The notes below the pieces were generated by a model that was given only the letters and a program-made list of their open reading frames with translations, made no database searches and was not told the DNA's origin. A program made the translations under genes and the position numbers. Source: an uncultured Prevotella sp. (GTDB lineage: Bacteria; Bacteroidota; Bacteroidia; Bacteroidales; Bacteroidaceae). From it: a stretch of DNA of 64,000 bases. This document shows positions 17,633 to 25,952 of the stretch, in pieces; the first letter of the stretch is position 1, and each line of letters opens with the position of its first letter. Location: contig CALBLK010000078.1 in assembly GCA_937895845.1 (NCBI GenBank), positions 1 to 64,000 of the forward strand. Reading direction: 5' to 3'.

Positions 17633-19378
17633 ATGAAGATTATGAAACGAATGACTAATAAGACATACTGGCTCGCAGGCCTGGTGGCTGCCGCCCTGCT
17701 CAGCTCTTGCAATGACTTTCTGGACGCCACGCCCGACAGCCGCATCACGGTGGACACGGAAAACAAGGTGAAGGCGCTGCTCACCACGGCCTATCCCTCA
17801 GCCTCCTATGTCAGGGTGACGGAGCTGGCCTCTGACAATGCCGACGACCTGAACGGCAGCTCCAACGGCAACTACGACCGCTTCTCGGAGCAGTGCTTCC
17901 GCTGGCAGGAGGTGACCGAGCAGGACAACGAGAGCCCGCAGCTCATCTGGCAGGACTACTACGCCGCCATCGGCGCGGCCAACCAGGCGCTTGTGGCCAT
18001 TGACAACATGGGCGGCGCCACCACGCCGACACTCCGGGCCTACCGGGCCGAGGCGCTGCTCTGCCGGGCCTTCGCCCATTTCATGCTGACCAACATCTTC
18101 TGCCTGAACTACTCCAAGGCCCACAGCGCCACGGATGCCGGCATCCCCTATGCCACTGCGCCCGAAACCACGCTCGACCCCAAGTACGAGCGCGGCACGG
18201 TGGCCGAGGACTACGCGAAGATTGAGCGCGACCTCCAGGAGGGGATGGCGCTGATGGGCGACGGCATCTACCAGGTGCCGCGCTACCACTTCAACACCAA
18301 GGCAGCCTATACCTTTGCCTCAAGGTTCTACCTGTTCTACCAGAAGCCCGACAGCGTGATCAAGTATTCCACGCTGGCACTGGGCGGCGATGCGAACGAG
18401 CTGATGCGCGACTACGACGCCATGGCCGGCATGCCCACGGACGACATGCAGCCCCGGGCGCAGCAGTATGTGTCGTCAGACGAGCAGGCCAACTTCCTGC
18501 TGTTCCCGGTCTACTCCACCGACCAGTATTATTTCAGCGGGACAATGACGGGGGCCCGGTTCAACAACAACAGCTACATCGGCCAGGCCGAGGAGTTCTT
18601 CGCCACGCCGTGGGCCCCGGACAACGAGACGGCCATGCAGTCGCAGCAGCTGTTCAAGTTCTATTGGTTTTACAGTCCCACGGCCAACAAGTTCCTGCTG
18701 CCGCGCACGCCGGCCTTCTTCCAGGAGGTCAACCCCAACACGCACACGGGCTTCTACCGCACGGTGTTTGTGGCCCTGAAGTCGGAGGAGGCGCTGCTCA
18801 ACCGCGCCGAGGCCTATGCCATCAAGGGCGACCTGGCCGCAAGCCTGAACGACATCAACGTGTGGACGGGCAACTTCGTGGCCGACAGCGTGGAGTACAA
18901 CACCTATGAGTACGACGAGAACTGGAACTACATCTACGCCAAGGTGGCCTCGAACAACCGCCTCACCCTGGACATGATACGCAAGTGGGCCGAGAAGTAC
19001 GACTACTACCGCCCGGAAAGGCCGATGCCGCGCAAGCACCTGCACCCCGAGTGGATTGCCCTCACCGAGGGCAGCGACCAGGAGAACCTGATCCAGGCCC
19101 TGCTGCTCATCCGCCGCATCGAGTTTCTGCACGAGGGCATGCGCTGGTTTGACATCAAGCGCTATGGCATCAAGATTTACAGAAGGCTGATTATCACCTC
19201 GCTCAACGCACTCGAACTGACCGACAGCATGGCGTACCGCGACCCGAGACAGGCCATCCAGCTGCCCTTCGAGGTGCGCGCGGCCGGGCTTGAGGCCAAC
19301 CCGCGCGGCACCTCCCCCGCCAGCGCCGGCTATGGCGTGTGGCAGCCGTCGGCAACGAGAACACTGAAACTGAAATGA
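17633..19378 (+). CDS. SusD/RagB-family nutrient-binding lipoprotein
   Basis: 581 residues. The lipoprotein signal peptide has the lipobox LLSSC (Cys26). TPR-like helices follow, with the SusD features YRAEALLCRAFAHFMLTNIF and, near the C-terminus, RIEFLHEGMRWFDIKRYGI. It sits on the outer leaflet and caps the SusC pore. Start 1 base after the SusC stop; its TGA overlaps the ATG of the next gene at 19375-19378. The substrate is not readable, but the metallopeptidase neighbour and the absence of carbohydrate enzymes argue for peptide rather than glycan uptake, as in RagAB. Confidence 0.92.
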   Translation: MKIMKRMTNKTYWLAGLVAAALLSSCNDFLDATPDSRITVDTENKVKALLTTAYPSASYVRVTELASDNADDLNGSSNGNYDRFSEQCFRWQEVTEQDNESPQLIWQDYYAAIGAANQALVAIDNMGGATTPTLRAYRAEALLCRAFAHFMLTNIFCLNYSKAHSATDAGIPYATAPETTLDPKYERGTVAEDYAKIERDLQEGMALMGDGIYQVPRYHFNTKAAYTFASRFYLFYQKPDSVIKYSTLALGGDANELMRDYDAMAGMPTDDMQPRAQQYVSSDEQANFLLFPVYSTDQYYFSGTMTGARFNNNSYIGQAEEFFATPWAPDNETAMQSQQLFKFYWFYSPTANKFLLPRTPAFFQEVNPNTHTGFYRTVFVALKSEEALLNRAEAYAIKGDLAASLNDINVWTGNFVADSVEYNTYEYDENWNYIYAKVASNNRLTLDMIRKWAEKYDYYRPERPMPRKHLHPEWIALTEGSDQENLIQALLLIRRIEFLHEGMRWFDIKRYGIKIYRRLIITSLNALELTDSMAYRDPRQAIQLPFEVRAAGLEANPRGTSPASAGYGVWQPSATRTLKLK

Positions 19379-20346
19379 CAACGCATAAAAACATGACACT
19401 GCACATGAAAACGAAACATATCCTTTTTGCAACACTGGCCGCAGCCACTGTGGCACTCGCGGCCTGCAGCGGCGACGACGAGCCGGACACCAGCATCAGC
19501 GTGATCAAGGACTCGCAGACCCCGGAGAACGCGCTCGACCGCTGGCTGTACAAAAACTACGTGCTGCCCTACAACGTGGAGCTGCGCTACCGCTGGGAGG
19601 ACAACGAGACGAGCATGGACTACATCCTCGTCCCGCCCAAGATGAAGAATGCCATCCGCATGGCGCGGCTGCTGAAGTACATCTGCTTCGAGTCGTTCGA
19701 CGAGGTGACAGGCTCCACCCTGTTCATCCGTTCCTACTTCCCCAAGCTGGTGCACCTCGTGGGAAACCCGGGCTGGAACAGCAACGGAAGCACCACGCTC
19801 GGCAGCTCCGAGGGCGGATACAAAATCAACCTGTGGTATGTCAACCACCTGGGCGACATGCTCTACGACGAGAACTGGCAGCCCAAGGACAGCGTGATAT
19901 ACGACCGGGAGGAGCTGAACAAGACCTACTTCCACACCATCATTCACGAGTTCGGGCACACCTTCCACCAGAAGGTGGCCTACACCAACGAGTTCAACCA
20001 GGTGACGGGAACGGACTATCTGGGCGGCATGTGGACATCGGAGTTCGCCAGCGAGACCGACCCGCAAATCTATGCGCTGGGGTTTGTGACGGCCTATGCC
20101 TCGTACAGTGCCGACGAGGACTTCGCCGAGACGTTCTCCTCGTATGTCTGCGACAGCGACGAGGAGTTCCAGGCCAAGCTCGACAAGGCCGGAACGTCGG
20201 GACGGCTGAAGATTAACCAGAAGCTGCGCATCGTCAAGGCCTATTTCAAGGAGAACTGGAAGCTGGACATCGAGGCGCTCCACCAGGCCGTTCAGCGGCG
20301 CGAGAACAGTCTGAATGACTTTGACTTTGACGACATCAGCCTGTAA
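19375..20346 (+). CDS. Zinc-binding metallopeptidase lipoprotein (Peptidase_Mx1-like)
   Basis: 323 residues from the ATG that overlaps the SusD stop (ATGA); a start at 19405 would give a more compact signal peptide. Lipobox ALAAC (Cys31). The catalytic motif HEFGHTFHQ (191-199 from this start) is a HExxH zinc site, with EDFAETFSSYV about 60 residues later as a candidate third ligand. This matches a Bacteroidetes family of putative zinc metallopeptidases encoded beside SusC/SusD and DUF4302 genes. It is predicted at the cell surface, where it could trim a protein or peptide ligand before uptake. Confidence 0.85.
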   Translation: MTTHKNMTLHMKTKHILFATLAAATVALAACSGDDEPDTSISVIKDSQTPENALDRWLYKNYVLPYNVELRYRWEDNETSMDYILVPPKMKNAIRMARLLKYICFESFDEVTGSTLFIRSYFPKLVHLVGNPGWNSNGSTTLGSSEGGYKINLWYVNHLGDMLYDENWQPKDSVIYDREELNKTYFHTIIHEFGHTFHQKVAYTNEFNQVTGTDYLGGMWTSEFASETDPQIYALGFVTAYASYSADEDFAETFSSYVCDSDEEFQAKLDKAGTSGRLKINQKLRIVKAYFKENWKLDIEALHQAVQRRENSLNDFDFDDISL

Positions 20347-20371
20347 TGTCTAACCATTTAACGCAACGATT

Positions 20372-21709
20372 ATGAACAAGATATTCAGATTTACATTGTT
20401 CCTTGTCCTCGCGGCCGGCGCACTCTCGTCGTGCCAGATGAAGGAGGACGACCTGTTTGACGTTGACCCGGCCACCCGGCAGGACACCTGGATGGCCGAA
20501 TACCGCAGGGTGTTCAACAACAACGAGTATGGGTGGGCCCTCTACACCGACAACCCCACTTATGGCAGGCACCCGGCGGTGAAGACCTATGCAGTGAGGT
20601 TTGACCAGCAGAACTGCACGTTCTACAAGTCGTCCGCAACGGCAAGCCTGCCCAATGTGGCCGGCCTTGACAGCGTGGTGAGTCAGTATTCGTTCAAGAT
20701 GGACAACGGCATCGTGCTCTCCTTTGACACTTACAACGACTTCTTCCACTATTATGCCGACCAGTCGCAGTTCTTCTCGCAAGACCTCCAGGCCGACTTC
20801 GAGTTCTGCCTCGACCGCTACTCGGCCAACGAGGACACCATCTTCGGCCGCGGAAAGACCAAGCAGCTGCCCTTCTTCATGGTCAAGATGAAGACCACCC
20901 CCGAGGAGTACCAGCGGCTGTCAGACGAGGTTGACGCCTATGCGGCCTACAACTGTGTGATGGTGTGCGCCGGAGACACCCTGCAGGCGCGCTTCCTGAG
21001 CGGCTACAAGAACCTGCTTGTCTACTATCCCGACACGGTGGGGGGCGATGACGTGGAGCACATGTACTCCTACGGCAACCTGACCAACGGCATCTACCTG
21101 CTGGAGAACTTCCACTACAAGGGCAAGACCGTGGTCGAGATGCACCTTGACCGGGAGACGGGCGAGTTCACAGACAGCCTTAGCGGTGCCAAGATAGGGC
21201 CGAAGCCGTTGGTTGACTACCTGCTCTACGCCGACAGTGACGACAGCTGGTTCTTCGGGTACAGCGGCCTGGGCGCATGGACCAAGGGCCAGTGGGACCT
21301 GATGCGCCAGGCGATGTCGGCCGGCGGACTGTTCAGTCCCGACAACTTCTACAACATCACCCTGCACAACGAGGGCGGCGGACAGCTCGTGCTGGTGGTC
21401 AACAAGTGGTATGGCAGCGACGAGATTCACTTCCGCATGGAAATGAAAAAGGTGAGCGACACAGAGATTGCCTTGCGCTACACGGGCAAGGAGATGAGCG
21501 GGCGCGACTTCAGCTTCTATGATGCCGGATTCAAGTATGTGGTGGATGCGCTGGCCAAGCGCGACAGCTGGACCACCTACAAGATTACCTACAAGGAGGG
21601 CAACCCGATGAATCCGACGGGACTGATCTTCACTGACGAGAGCAACCCGGACAACAGTTACTACTTCGAGCCCAACTTCCGCTACTACCACAGCAGCATC
21701 TGGGAGTAG
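20372..21709 (+). CDS. DUF4302-family lipoprotein
   Basis: 445 residues. Lipobox ALSSC (Cys21). The body reads as beta-rich with many aromatic residues, and the N-terminal segment RQDTWMAEYRRVFNNNEYGWALYT is typical of DUF4302 proteins. The family has no proven function. It is consistently found with SusC, SusD and the metallopeptidase, so it likely serves as an extra surface ligand-binding protein of the same transport complex. It lies 25 bases after the metallopeptidase, and a strong terminator follows, marking the end of the operon. Confidence 0.82.
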   Translation: MNKIFRFTLFLVLAAGALSSCQMKEDDLFDVDPATRQDTWMAEYRRVFNNNEYGWALYTDNPTYGRHPAVKTYAVRFDQQNCTFYKSSATASLPNVAGLDSVVSQYSFKMDNGIVLSFDTYNDFFHYYADQSQFFSQDLQADFEFCLDRYSANEDTIFGRGKTKQLPFFMVKMKTTPEEYQRLSDEVDAYAAYNCVMVCAGDTLQARFLSGYKNLLVYYPDTVGGDDVEHMYSYGNLTNGIYLLENFHYKGKTVVEMHLDRETGEFTDSLSGAKIGPKPLVDYLLYADSDDSWFFGYSGLGAWTKGQWDLMRQAMSAGGLFSPDNFYNITLHNEGGGQLVLVVNKWYGSDEIHFRMEMKKVSDTEIALRYTGKEMSGRDFSFYDAGFKYVVDALAKRDSWTTYKITYKEGNPMNPTGLIFTDESNPDNSYYFEPNFRYYHSSIWE

Positions 21710-21754
21710 CGGAGCGGGGCGGACTACCTGACAAACCGCAGGAAACCCAACGGC

Positions 21755-21790
21755 AAGGCCGGACCTCAGCATCTGAGGCCCGGCCTTTTT
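21755..21790 (+). terminator. Intrinsic terminator of the SusC/D operon
   Basis: AAGGCCGG-a-CCTCAG (21755-21769), loop CAT, CTGAGG-c-CCGGCCTT (21773-21787): two stems split by one A/C mismatch, followed by TTT. It lies 45 bases beyond the DUF4302 stop. Confidence 0.9.
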
Positions 21791-21964
21791 GGATGCCGGC
21801 GGCGGCGTGACAGGGTGCCGGCAACTTGCATCCGGCGAAGCTTCCCGCCTTTTCCTTTGGGCGATACGCAAAACCGGCGGCTTTATTTTTGTCTAAAACT
21901 CTTAATATAATGGAAATTATAATGGATATACCGCCTGCTGTTGCCCTGTTTGCACGATTGGCAT

Positions 21965-21972
21965 TATCTTTG
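21965..21972 (+). promoter_or_regulatory. Bacteroidetes -7 promoter box for lemA-htpX
   Basis: TATCTTTG is an exact TAnnTTTG match followed by CAAA. It lies 80 bases before the lemA start. Confidence 0.65.
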
Positions 21973-22052
21973 CAAAGTCTACGGTAAGTGTCATGCACTG
22001 CCGTGACGTGCAGAGACTATTCACTGAATTTTAACCATAAAGATTTAAGCAA

Positions 22053-22616
22053 ATGACAACGGGAATGATTATTTTGGTGGTTTGTGTCGTGCTCGCCCTT
22101 GCCGTGGCTGGCATTTACAACAACCTCGTGAAACTGCGCAACAACAGGGAAAACGCCTTTGCCAACATTGACGTGCAGCTGAAACAGCGGCTCGACCTGA
22201 TACCGCAGCTGGTCGCAACGGTCAAGGGATACGCCACGCACGAGAAGGAGACTTTGATGAACGTGACCAATGCGCGGGCCGCGGCAATGGATGCGAAGAC
22301 AATCAACGAGAAAATCCAGACGGAGAACGTGCTGAGCAGCGCGCTCTCGGGCTTGCGGGTGTCGCTCGAGGCTTACCCCGAGCTGAAGGCCAACCAGAAC
22401 TTCCTGCAGCTGCAGGAGGAGATAGCGGACATCGAGAACAAGCTGGCCGCCTCCAGAAGGTTCTTCAACGCGACGACAAGAGAGCTGAACAACGCCGTGC
22501 AGACGTTCCCCTCGAACCTGCTGGCCGGCATGTTCGGGTTCCACACTGAGCCTATGTTCGAAGTCCCCGCGGCCGACCGCGCAACCGTGGAAAAGGCTCC
22601 CGAAATCAAGTTCTGA
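22053..22616 (+). CDS. lemA: LemA family protein
   Basis: 187 residues. An N-terminal membrane helix (about 4-22, MIILVVCVVLALAVAGIYNN) is followed by LVKLRNNRENAFANIDVQLKQR and the LemA hallmark LIPQLVATVKGYATHEKETL. The rest is helical, with FNATTRELNNAVQTFPSNLLA and a C-terminal stretch with FHTEPMFEVP. LemA proteins are membrane-anchored helical bundles whose function is not established. The htpX-like peptidase 33 bases downstream is a common partner, suggesting a membrane protein quality-control role. Confidence 0.93.
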   Translation: MTTGMIILVVCVVLALAVAGIYNNLVKLRNNRENAFANIDVQLKQRLDLIPQLVATVKGYATHEKETLMNVTNARAAAMDAKTINEKIQTENVLSSALSGLRVSLEAYPELKANQNFLQLQEEIADIENKLAASRRFFNATTRELNNAVQTFPSNLLAGMFGFHTEPMFEVPAADRATVEKAPEIKF

Positions 22617-22649
22617 ACAGCAGGCTTGCATCTAAAGCAGTAATGTCCG

Positions 22650-23654
22650 ATGAAATATGTAGGAATGCATACCCAGATAGAGCGCAACAACATACTCAGC
22701 ATGTTGCTGTTGCTGCTGTTCCCGCTCATCATTCTGGCGACCATCTGGGTGTTTCTCGCACTGGTCAACTACCTTGGCACCTATACCGTTGATGCCAATG
22801 GCACCATGATTAACCACCTTGACATTCATGTGGTGAACGGCTATTTCGTGTCAACCGTGCCCTGGGTTGTCCTTGGCGTGGGCATTTGGTTTGTCATTGC
22901 CTATTTTTCCAATGTGTACATCATCAAGCATGCCACCGGCGCCAGGCCGCTGAGCCGCAGGGACAACCCCCGTGTCTACAACATAGTGGAGAACCTCTGT
23001 ATGTCGTGCGGCATGGAGATGCCCAAGATTAACGTGGTGGACGACCCTCAGCTCAATGCGTTTGCCAGCGGCATCAGCCGCAAGACCTACACGGTTACGG
23101 TCACCACCGGGCTGCTCAAGCTGCTGGATGACGATGAACTGGCCGGCGTCATTGGCCACGAGCTCACCCATATCCGAAACCGCGACACGCGCCTGCTCGT
23201 GACAAGCATCATCTTTGTGGGCATCATCTCTACCCTCATGAGCATGATGGTACAGATGGCCTACAATATCATGTTGTATGGCGGGGGCAACCGTAAGGAT
23301 GACAATGAGAGGGGGAACGGCCTTGGTCTCGTCGTCATTCTGCTCGTTGGCTTCGTTTGCAGTGCGGTGGCCTACTTCTTCACGCTGCTCACGCGCTTTG
23401 CCATCTCGCGCAAGCGCGAGTTCATGGCCGACGCCGGAGGCGCCGAACTGTGCGGCAACCCGCTGGCCTTGGCCTCGGCGCTCCGCAAGATTTCGGGTGA
23501 CCCCGGCCTTTGTAATGTGAAGCGCGATGACATCGCGCAGCTGTTCATCGTCCATCCGCAGTCATTCTCGCATGGCGCGATGGGCTTTGTCAACTCGCTG
23601 TTCAGCACGCATCCCAAGACGGAGGAGCGCATCCGCATTCTCGAACAGTTCTGA
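22650..23654 (+). CDS. htpX: HtpX-like M48 family membrane zinc metallopeptidase
   Basis: 334 residues. Two N-terminal membrane helices (about 17-44 and 69-90) precede the catalytic motif VIGHELTHIRNRD, with His170, Glu171 and His174 as the HExxH zinc site. Two more helices follow (about 183-205 and 230-253), and EFMADAGGAEL (around 262) supplies the third ligand Glu. This is the HtpX topology with the active site facing the cytosol, degrading damaged membrane proteins. It is in one operon with lemA. A strong terminator follows the stop. Confidence 0.92.
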   Translation: MKYVGMHTQIERNNILSMLLLLLFPLIILATIWVFLALVNYLGTYTVDANGTMINHLDIHVVNGYFVSTVPWVVLGVGIWFVIAYFSNVYIIKHATGARPLSRRDNPRVYNIVENLCMSCGMEMPKINVVDDPQLNAFASGISRKTYTVTVTTGLLKLLDDDELAGVIGHELTHIRNRDTRLLVTSIIFVGIISTLMSMMVQMAYNIMLYGGGNRKDDNERGNGLGLVVILLVGFVCSAVAYFFTLLTRFAISRKREFMADAGGAELCGNPLALASALRKISGDPGLCNVKRDDIAQLFIVHPQSFSHGAMGFVNSLFSTHPKTEERIRILEQF

Positions 23655-23680
23655 CTGGCAGCGCCAGACCCAAATGATCA

Positions 23681-23713
23681 GCCCCAAACCGGTTCGCTTG
23701 TCCGGTTTGGGGC
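23681..23713 (+). terminator. Strong terminator hairpin after htpX
   Basis: GCCCCAAACCGG (23681-23692) pairs perfectly with CCGGTTTGGGGC (23702-23713), a 12-bp stem with a 9-base loop, followed by TAATTCTTTCTTTCC. It lies 27 bases past the htpX stop. The stem reads on both strands, so it could also act on glmM transcripts from the other side. Confidence 0.85.
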
Positions 23714-23733
23714 TAATTCTTTCTTTCCGCGGC

Positions 23734-23821
23734 TAACACGCTTTCATCGTGTGATTAACACGCTTTCATCGTGTGATTAACACGCTTTCATCGTGTGCTA
23801 AATGCGCTTTCCTTTCGCGCT
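23734..23821. repeat. 22-bp tandem hairpin repeat between htpX and glmM
   Basis: Three near-identical 22-base units (23734-23755, 23756-23777, 23778-23799; the third differs at one base) are each a hairpin, ACACG-CTTTCAT-CGTGT. A fourth diverged unit (23800-23821) keeps the CTTTC core and a GCG...CGC stem and overlaps the last two bases of the glmM stop codon. The period, 22, equals that of the array at 11832-11963, though the core differs. Confidence 0.9.
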
Positions 23822-25190
23822 AAATTTCCTTCATCACACGACGGGCGATGGCCTCGGCCTCCTCTTGGGTCGGCGCTTCGCTGTAAATGCGGATGATAGG
23901 CTCTGTGTTTGACTTGCGCAGGTGAACCCACTTGTCGGCGAAGTCAATCTTTACGCCGTCAATGTCGGTCACCTTCTCGTTGCGGTAAGTCTCTTTCACC
24001 TTGCTGAGTATGGCGCTGATGTCGGTGTCCGGCGTCAGGTCCACTCTGTTCTTGGCCATGAAATAGTTGGGCAGTGTGGCGCGCAGCTCGCTCACCTTGC
24101 ATCCCTTTTGCGCCAGTGAGGAGAGGAAGAGGGCGATGCCAACCAGGGCGTCGCGCCCATAGTGGCACTCGGGGTAAATCACGCCGCCGTTGCCCTCGCC
24201 GCCGATGACCGCGCCCACCTCTTTCATCTTGGTGGTCACGTTCACCTCGCCCACGGCCGCGGCGGTGTAGTGGCCGCCATGACGTTCGGTCACGTCGCGC
24301 AGCGCGCGGGTCGAGCTGAGGTTGCTCACCGTGTTACCCGGCGTATGGGCCAGCACATAGTCGGCCACGCTCACCAGCGTGTATTCCTCGCCGAACATCT
24401 TTCCGTCCTCGCAGATGAATGCCAGGCGGTCCACATCCGGGTCGACAACGATGCCCAGGTCATAGTTGCCGCTGCGCATTTCCTCCATGATGCCGCCGAG
24501 GTTCTTTTCCAGCGGTTCCGGGTTGTGGGCGAAATTGCCGTTTGGTGTGCCGTTCAGCAGTTTGTAGCGCACGCCGAGCCGGTCGAGCAGCTTGGGCAGG
24601 ATGATGCCGCCAACGCTGTTTATCGTGTCCACGCACACCTTGAACCCCGCTTTCCGCACGGCCTCAGCGTCAACCAGCTTCAGTCCCAGCACGGCGTCAA
24701 TGTGGCGCTGGTCAAACGAGCTGTCCTCTGCGCAGTGGCCCAGGTGGTCCACGTCGGCATAGTCAAAGTCCGCGGCCGCTGCGACGGCCAGCACCTCGGC
24801 ACCGTCGGCGGCGGTCAGGAACTCGCCCCTGCTGTTCAGCAGTTTCAGCGCGTTCCACTGGCGCGGGTTGTGGCTGGCGGTGATGATGATGCCGCCGTCA
24901 GCCCCGGCCATGGTCACGGCAAGCTCCGTTGTGGGCGTCGAGGCCAGCCCGATGTCCAGCACATCATAGCCCATACCCATCAGTGTGCCGCACACCACGC
25001 TCTTCACCATCTCGCCCGAGATGCGCGCGTCGCGGCCCACCACAATCTTTCCGCTGCCCTTTGGGGCCTTGCGCCGGATGAAAGTGGCGTAGGCTGAGGT
25101 GAATTTCACAATGTCAAGGGGGTTGAGCGTGTCACCCGTGCGGCCGCCTATCGTGCCGCGGATGCCCGATATTGATTTGATGAGTGTCAT
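23820..25190 (-). CDS. glmM: Phosphoglucosamine mutase
   Basis: 456 residues, cytosolic. It converts glucosamine-6-phosphate to glucosamine-1-phosphate, the first committed step to UDP-GlcNAc for peptidoglycan and LPS. The phosphoserine loop is TASHNP (104-109, Ser106), the metal loop DPDVDRL is around 240, and the sugar-binding loop GGEGNGGVIYPECHYGRD is around 320. The C-terminal phosphate-binding loop RKSNTEPIIRIYSE closes the fold. The Ser-loop and overall length fit GlmM; phosphomannomutase/phosphoglucomutase members of the same family cannot be excluded by motif alone. An AAGGAG Shine-Dalgarno sequence sits ~20 bases upstream. It is 28 bases after the DUF4827 gene and probably cotranscribed with it. 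Confidence 0.9.
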   Translation of the reverse strand: MTLIKSISGIRGTIGGRTGDTLNPLDIVKFTSAYATFIRRKAPKGSGKIVVGRDARISGEMVKSVVCGTLMGMGYDVLDIGLASTPTTELAVTMAGADGGIIITASHNPRQWNALKLLNSRGEFLTAADGAEVLAVAAAADFDYADVDHLGHCAEDSSFDQRHIDAVLGLKLVDAEAVRKAGFKVCVDTINSVGGIILPKLLDRLGVRYKLLNGTPNGNFAHNPEPLEKNLGGIMEEMRSGNYDLGIVVDPDVDRLAFICEDGKMFGEEYTLVSVADYVLAHTPGNTVSNLSSTRALRDVTERHGGHYTAAAVGEVNVTTKMKEVGAVIGGEGNGGVIYPECHYGRDALVGIALFLSSLAQKGCKVSELRATLPNYFMAKNRVDLTPDTDISAILSKVKETYRNEKVTDIDGVKIDFADKWVHLRKSNTEPIIRIYSEAPTQEEAEAIARRVMKEI

Positions 25191-25218
25191 ATAGTGTGAT
25201 TTAAAGCTCCTTTCTGCC

Positions 25219-25839
25219 TTATTTCTCTCGCTGGTAGGTGATTTCGTAGAAGCACGGATAGACGTTTGACGAGGCGTAGGAGTGTCCCTGCGTGTGGGGC
25301 ACGATGAGCCTTACGCGGGCAATTCCGTTGGCGCTGTCGCTCTGCCTTCCGAGCCTGACATACTGAAGGGGCACCAGCCACCCCGAGGGAACCGACGCTC
25401 CGTATGACGAGTACATCACGCCCGAGACGAACGACGCGGTGTATGTGCTGCCCGTGCGCGACACGTACATCTTGTCGGGCTCGCGCTGGTAGAGGTCGGA
25501 GGTCTGGTTGTATTTGTCCAGAATGTTGTACTCCGTGTACCTGACGAGCAGGTTCACCCGCTTGTCCTCCTCGAGCATGGTGCCGCAGCCCTTGCGGACA
25601 ATCTGCATGTAGACCCCGCTCTTCGTCAGGTAAACATACTCGTTCTTGCTGACATCGGTCACCTGTCCGCGCTCGTTGAAGGCACTCTCCTGGATCACGT
25701 TGATGGCCGAGTCGGCCAGAAACTCGGCGATGGCGTTGCGCTCTTTCTTCTTCTTGTCTCCGTATGTCTCGTAGTTGTCGCAGGCCACGGTCATGGCGAG
25801 TGCCATCACCGACAGCATGAGATAGGCTATCTTTTTCAT
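25219..25839 (-). CDS. DUF4827-family lipoprotein
   Basis: 206 residues. The lipoprotein signal peptide ends at MTVAC (Cys20). A basic, Lys-rich linker (KKKKERNAIAEF) follows, then a mostly beta domain with YVYLTKSGVYMQIVRKGCG and RVNLLVRYTEYNILD, a pattern that resembles FKBP-like folds. No catalytic motif was recognised. It lies immediately upstream of glmM in the same direction, and this pairing is known in Bacteroidetes, but the role is not established. Confidence 0.82.
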   Translation of the reverse strand: MKKIAYLMLSVMALAMTVACDNYETYGDKKKKERNAIAEFLADSAINVIQESAFNERGQVTDVSKNEYVYLTKSGVYMQIVRKGCGTMLEEDKRVNLLVRYTEYNILDKYNQTSDLYQREPDKMYVSRTGSTYTASFVSGVMYSSYGASVPSGWLVPLQYVRLGRQSDSANGIARVRLIVPHTQGHSYASSNVYPCFYEITYQREK

Positions 25840-25870
25840 TGTCTCGTGTGCTAATAGTTCTGTCTGTGTG

Positions 25871-25878
25871 CAAAGTTA
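25871..25878 (-). promoter_or_regulatory. Bacteroidetes -7 box for DUF4827-glmM
   Basis: On the minus strand TAACTTTG is an exact TAnnTTTG match, followed by CACA. It lies 31 bases before the DUF4827 start, so it would drive the DUF4827-glmM pair. Confidence 0.65.
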
Positions 25879-25881
25879 GGC

Positions 25882-25950
25882 AAATAAAACGAAGAAAGGG
25901 GCACTGCGAACGCTGTTTTTTGTTAAACCGGTGCGCTCCCGCCCCCTTTC
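25882..25950 (-). terminator. Probable terminator of the nrnA-like gene
   Basis: On the minus strand GAAAGGGGGC (25950-25941) pairs, with one bulged G, with GCCCCTTTC (25902-25894). It is followed by TTCGTTTTATTTG. The left arm overlaps the region just past the DHH gene stop. The loop is long (about 38 bases), which lowers confidence. Confidence 0.45.
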
Positions 25951-25952
25951 CC

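Larger units (their letters stand above)
21710..22052 (+). other. Intergenic region: terminator and lemA promoter
   Basis: 343 bases. They contain the terminator of the SusC/D operon (21755-21790) and a promoter box (21965-21972) for lemA-htpX. No further coding potential was seen. Confidence 0.6.

Noticed and set aside
23734..23821. Repeats as a CRISPR array
   Set aside because: Units are adjacent without unique spacers, and no cas gene is near.
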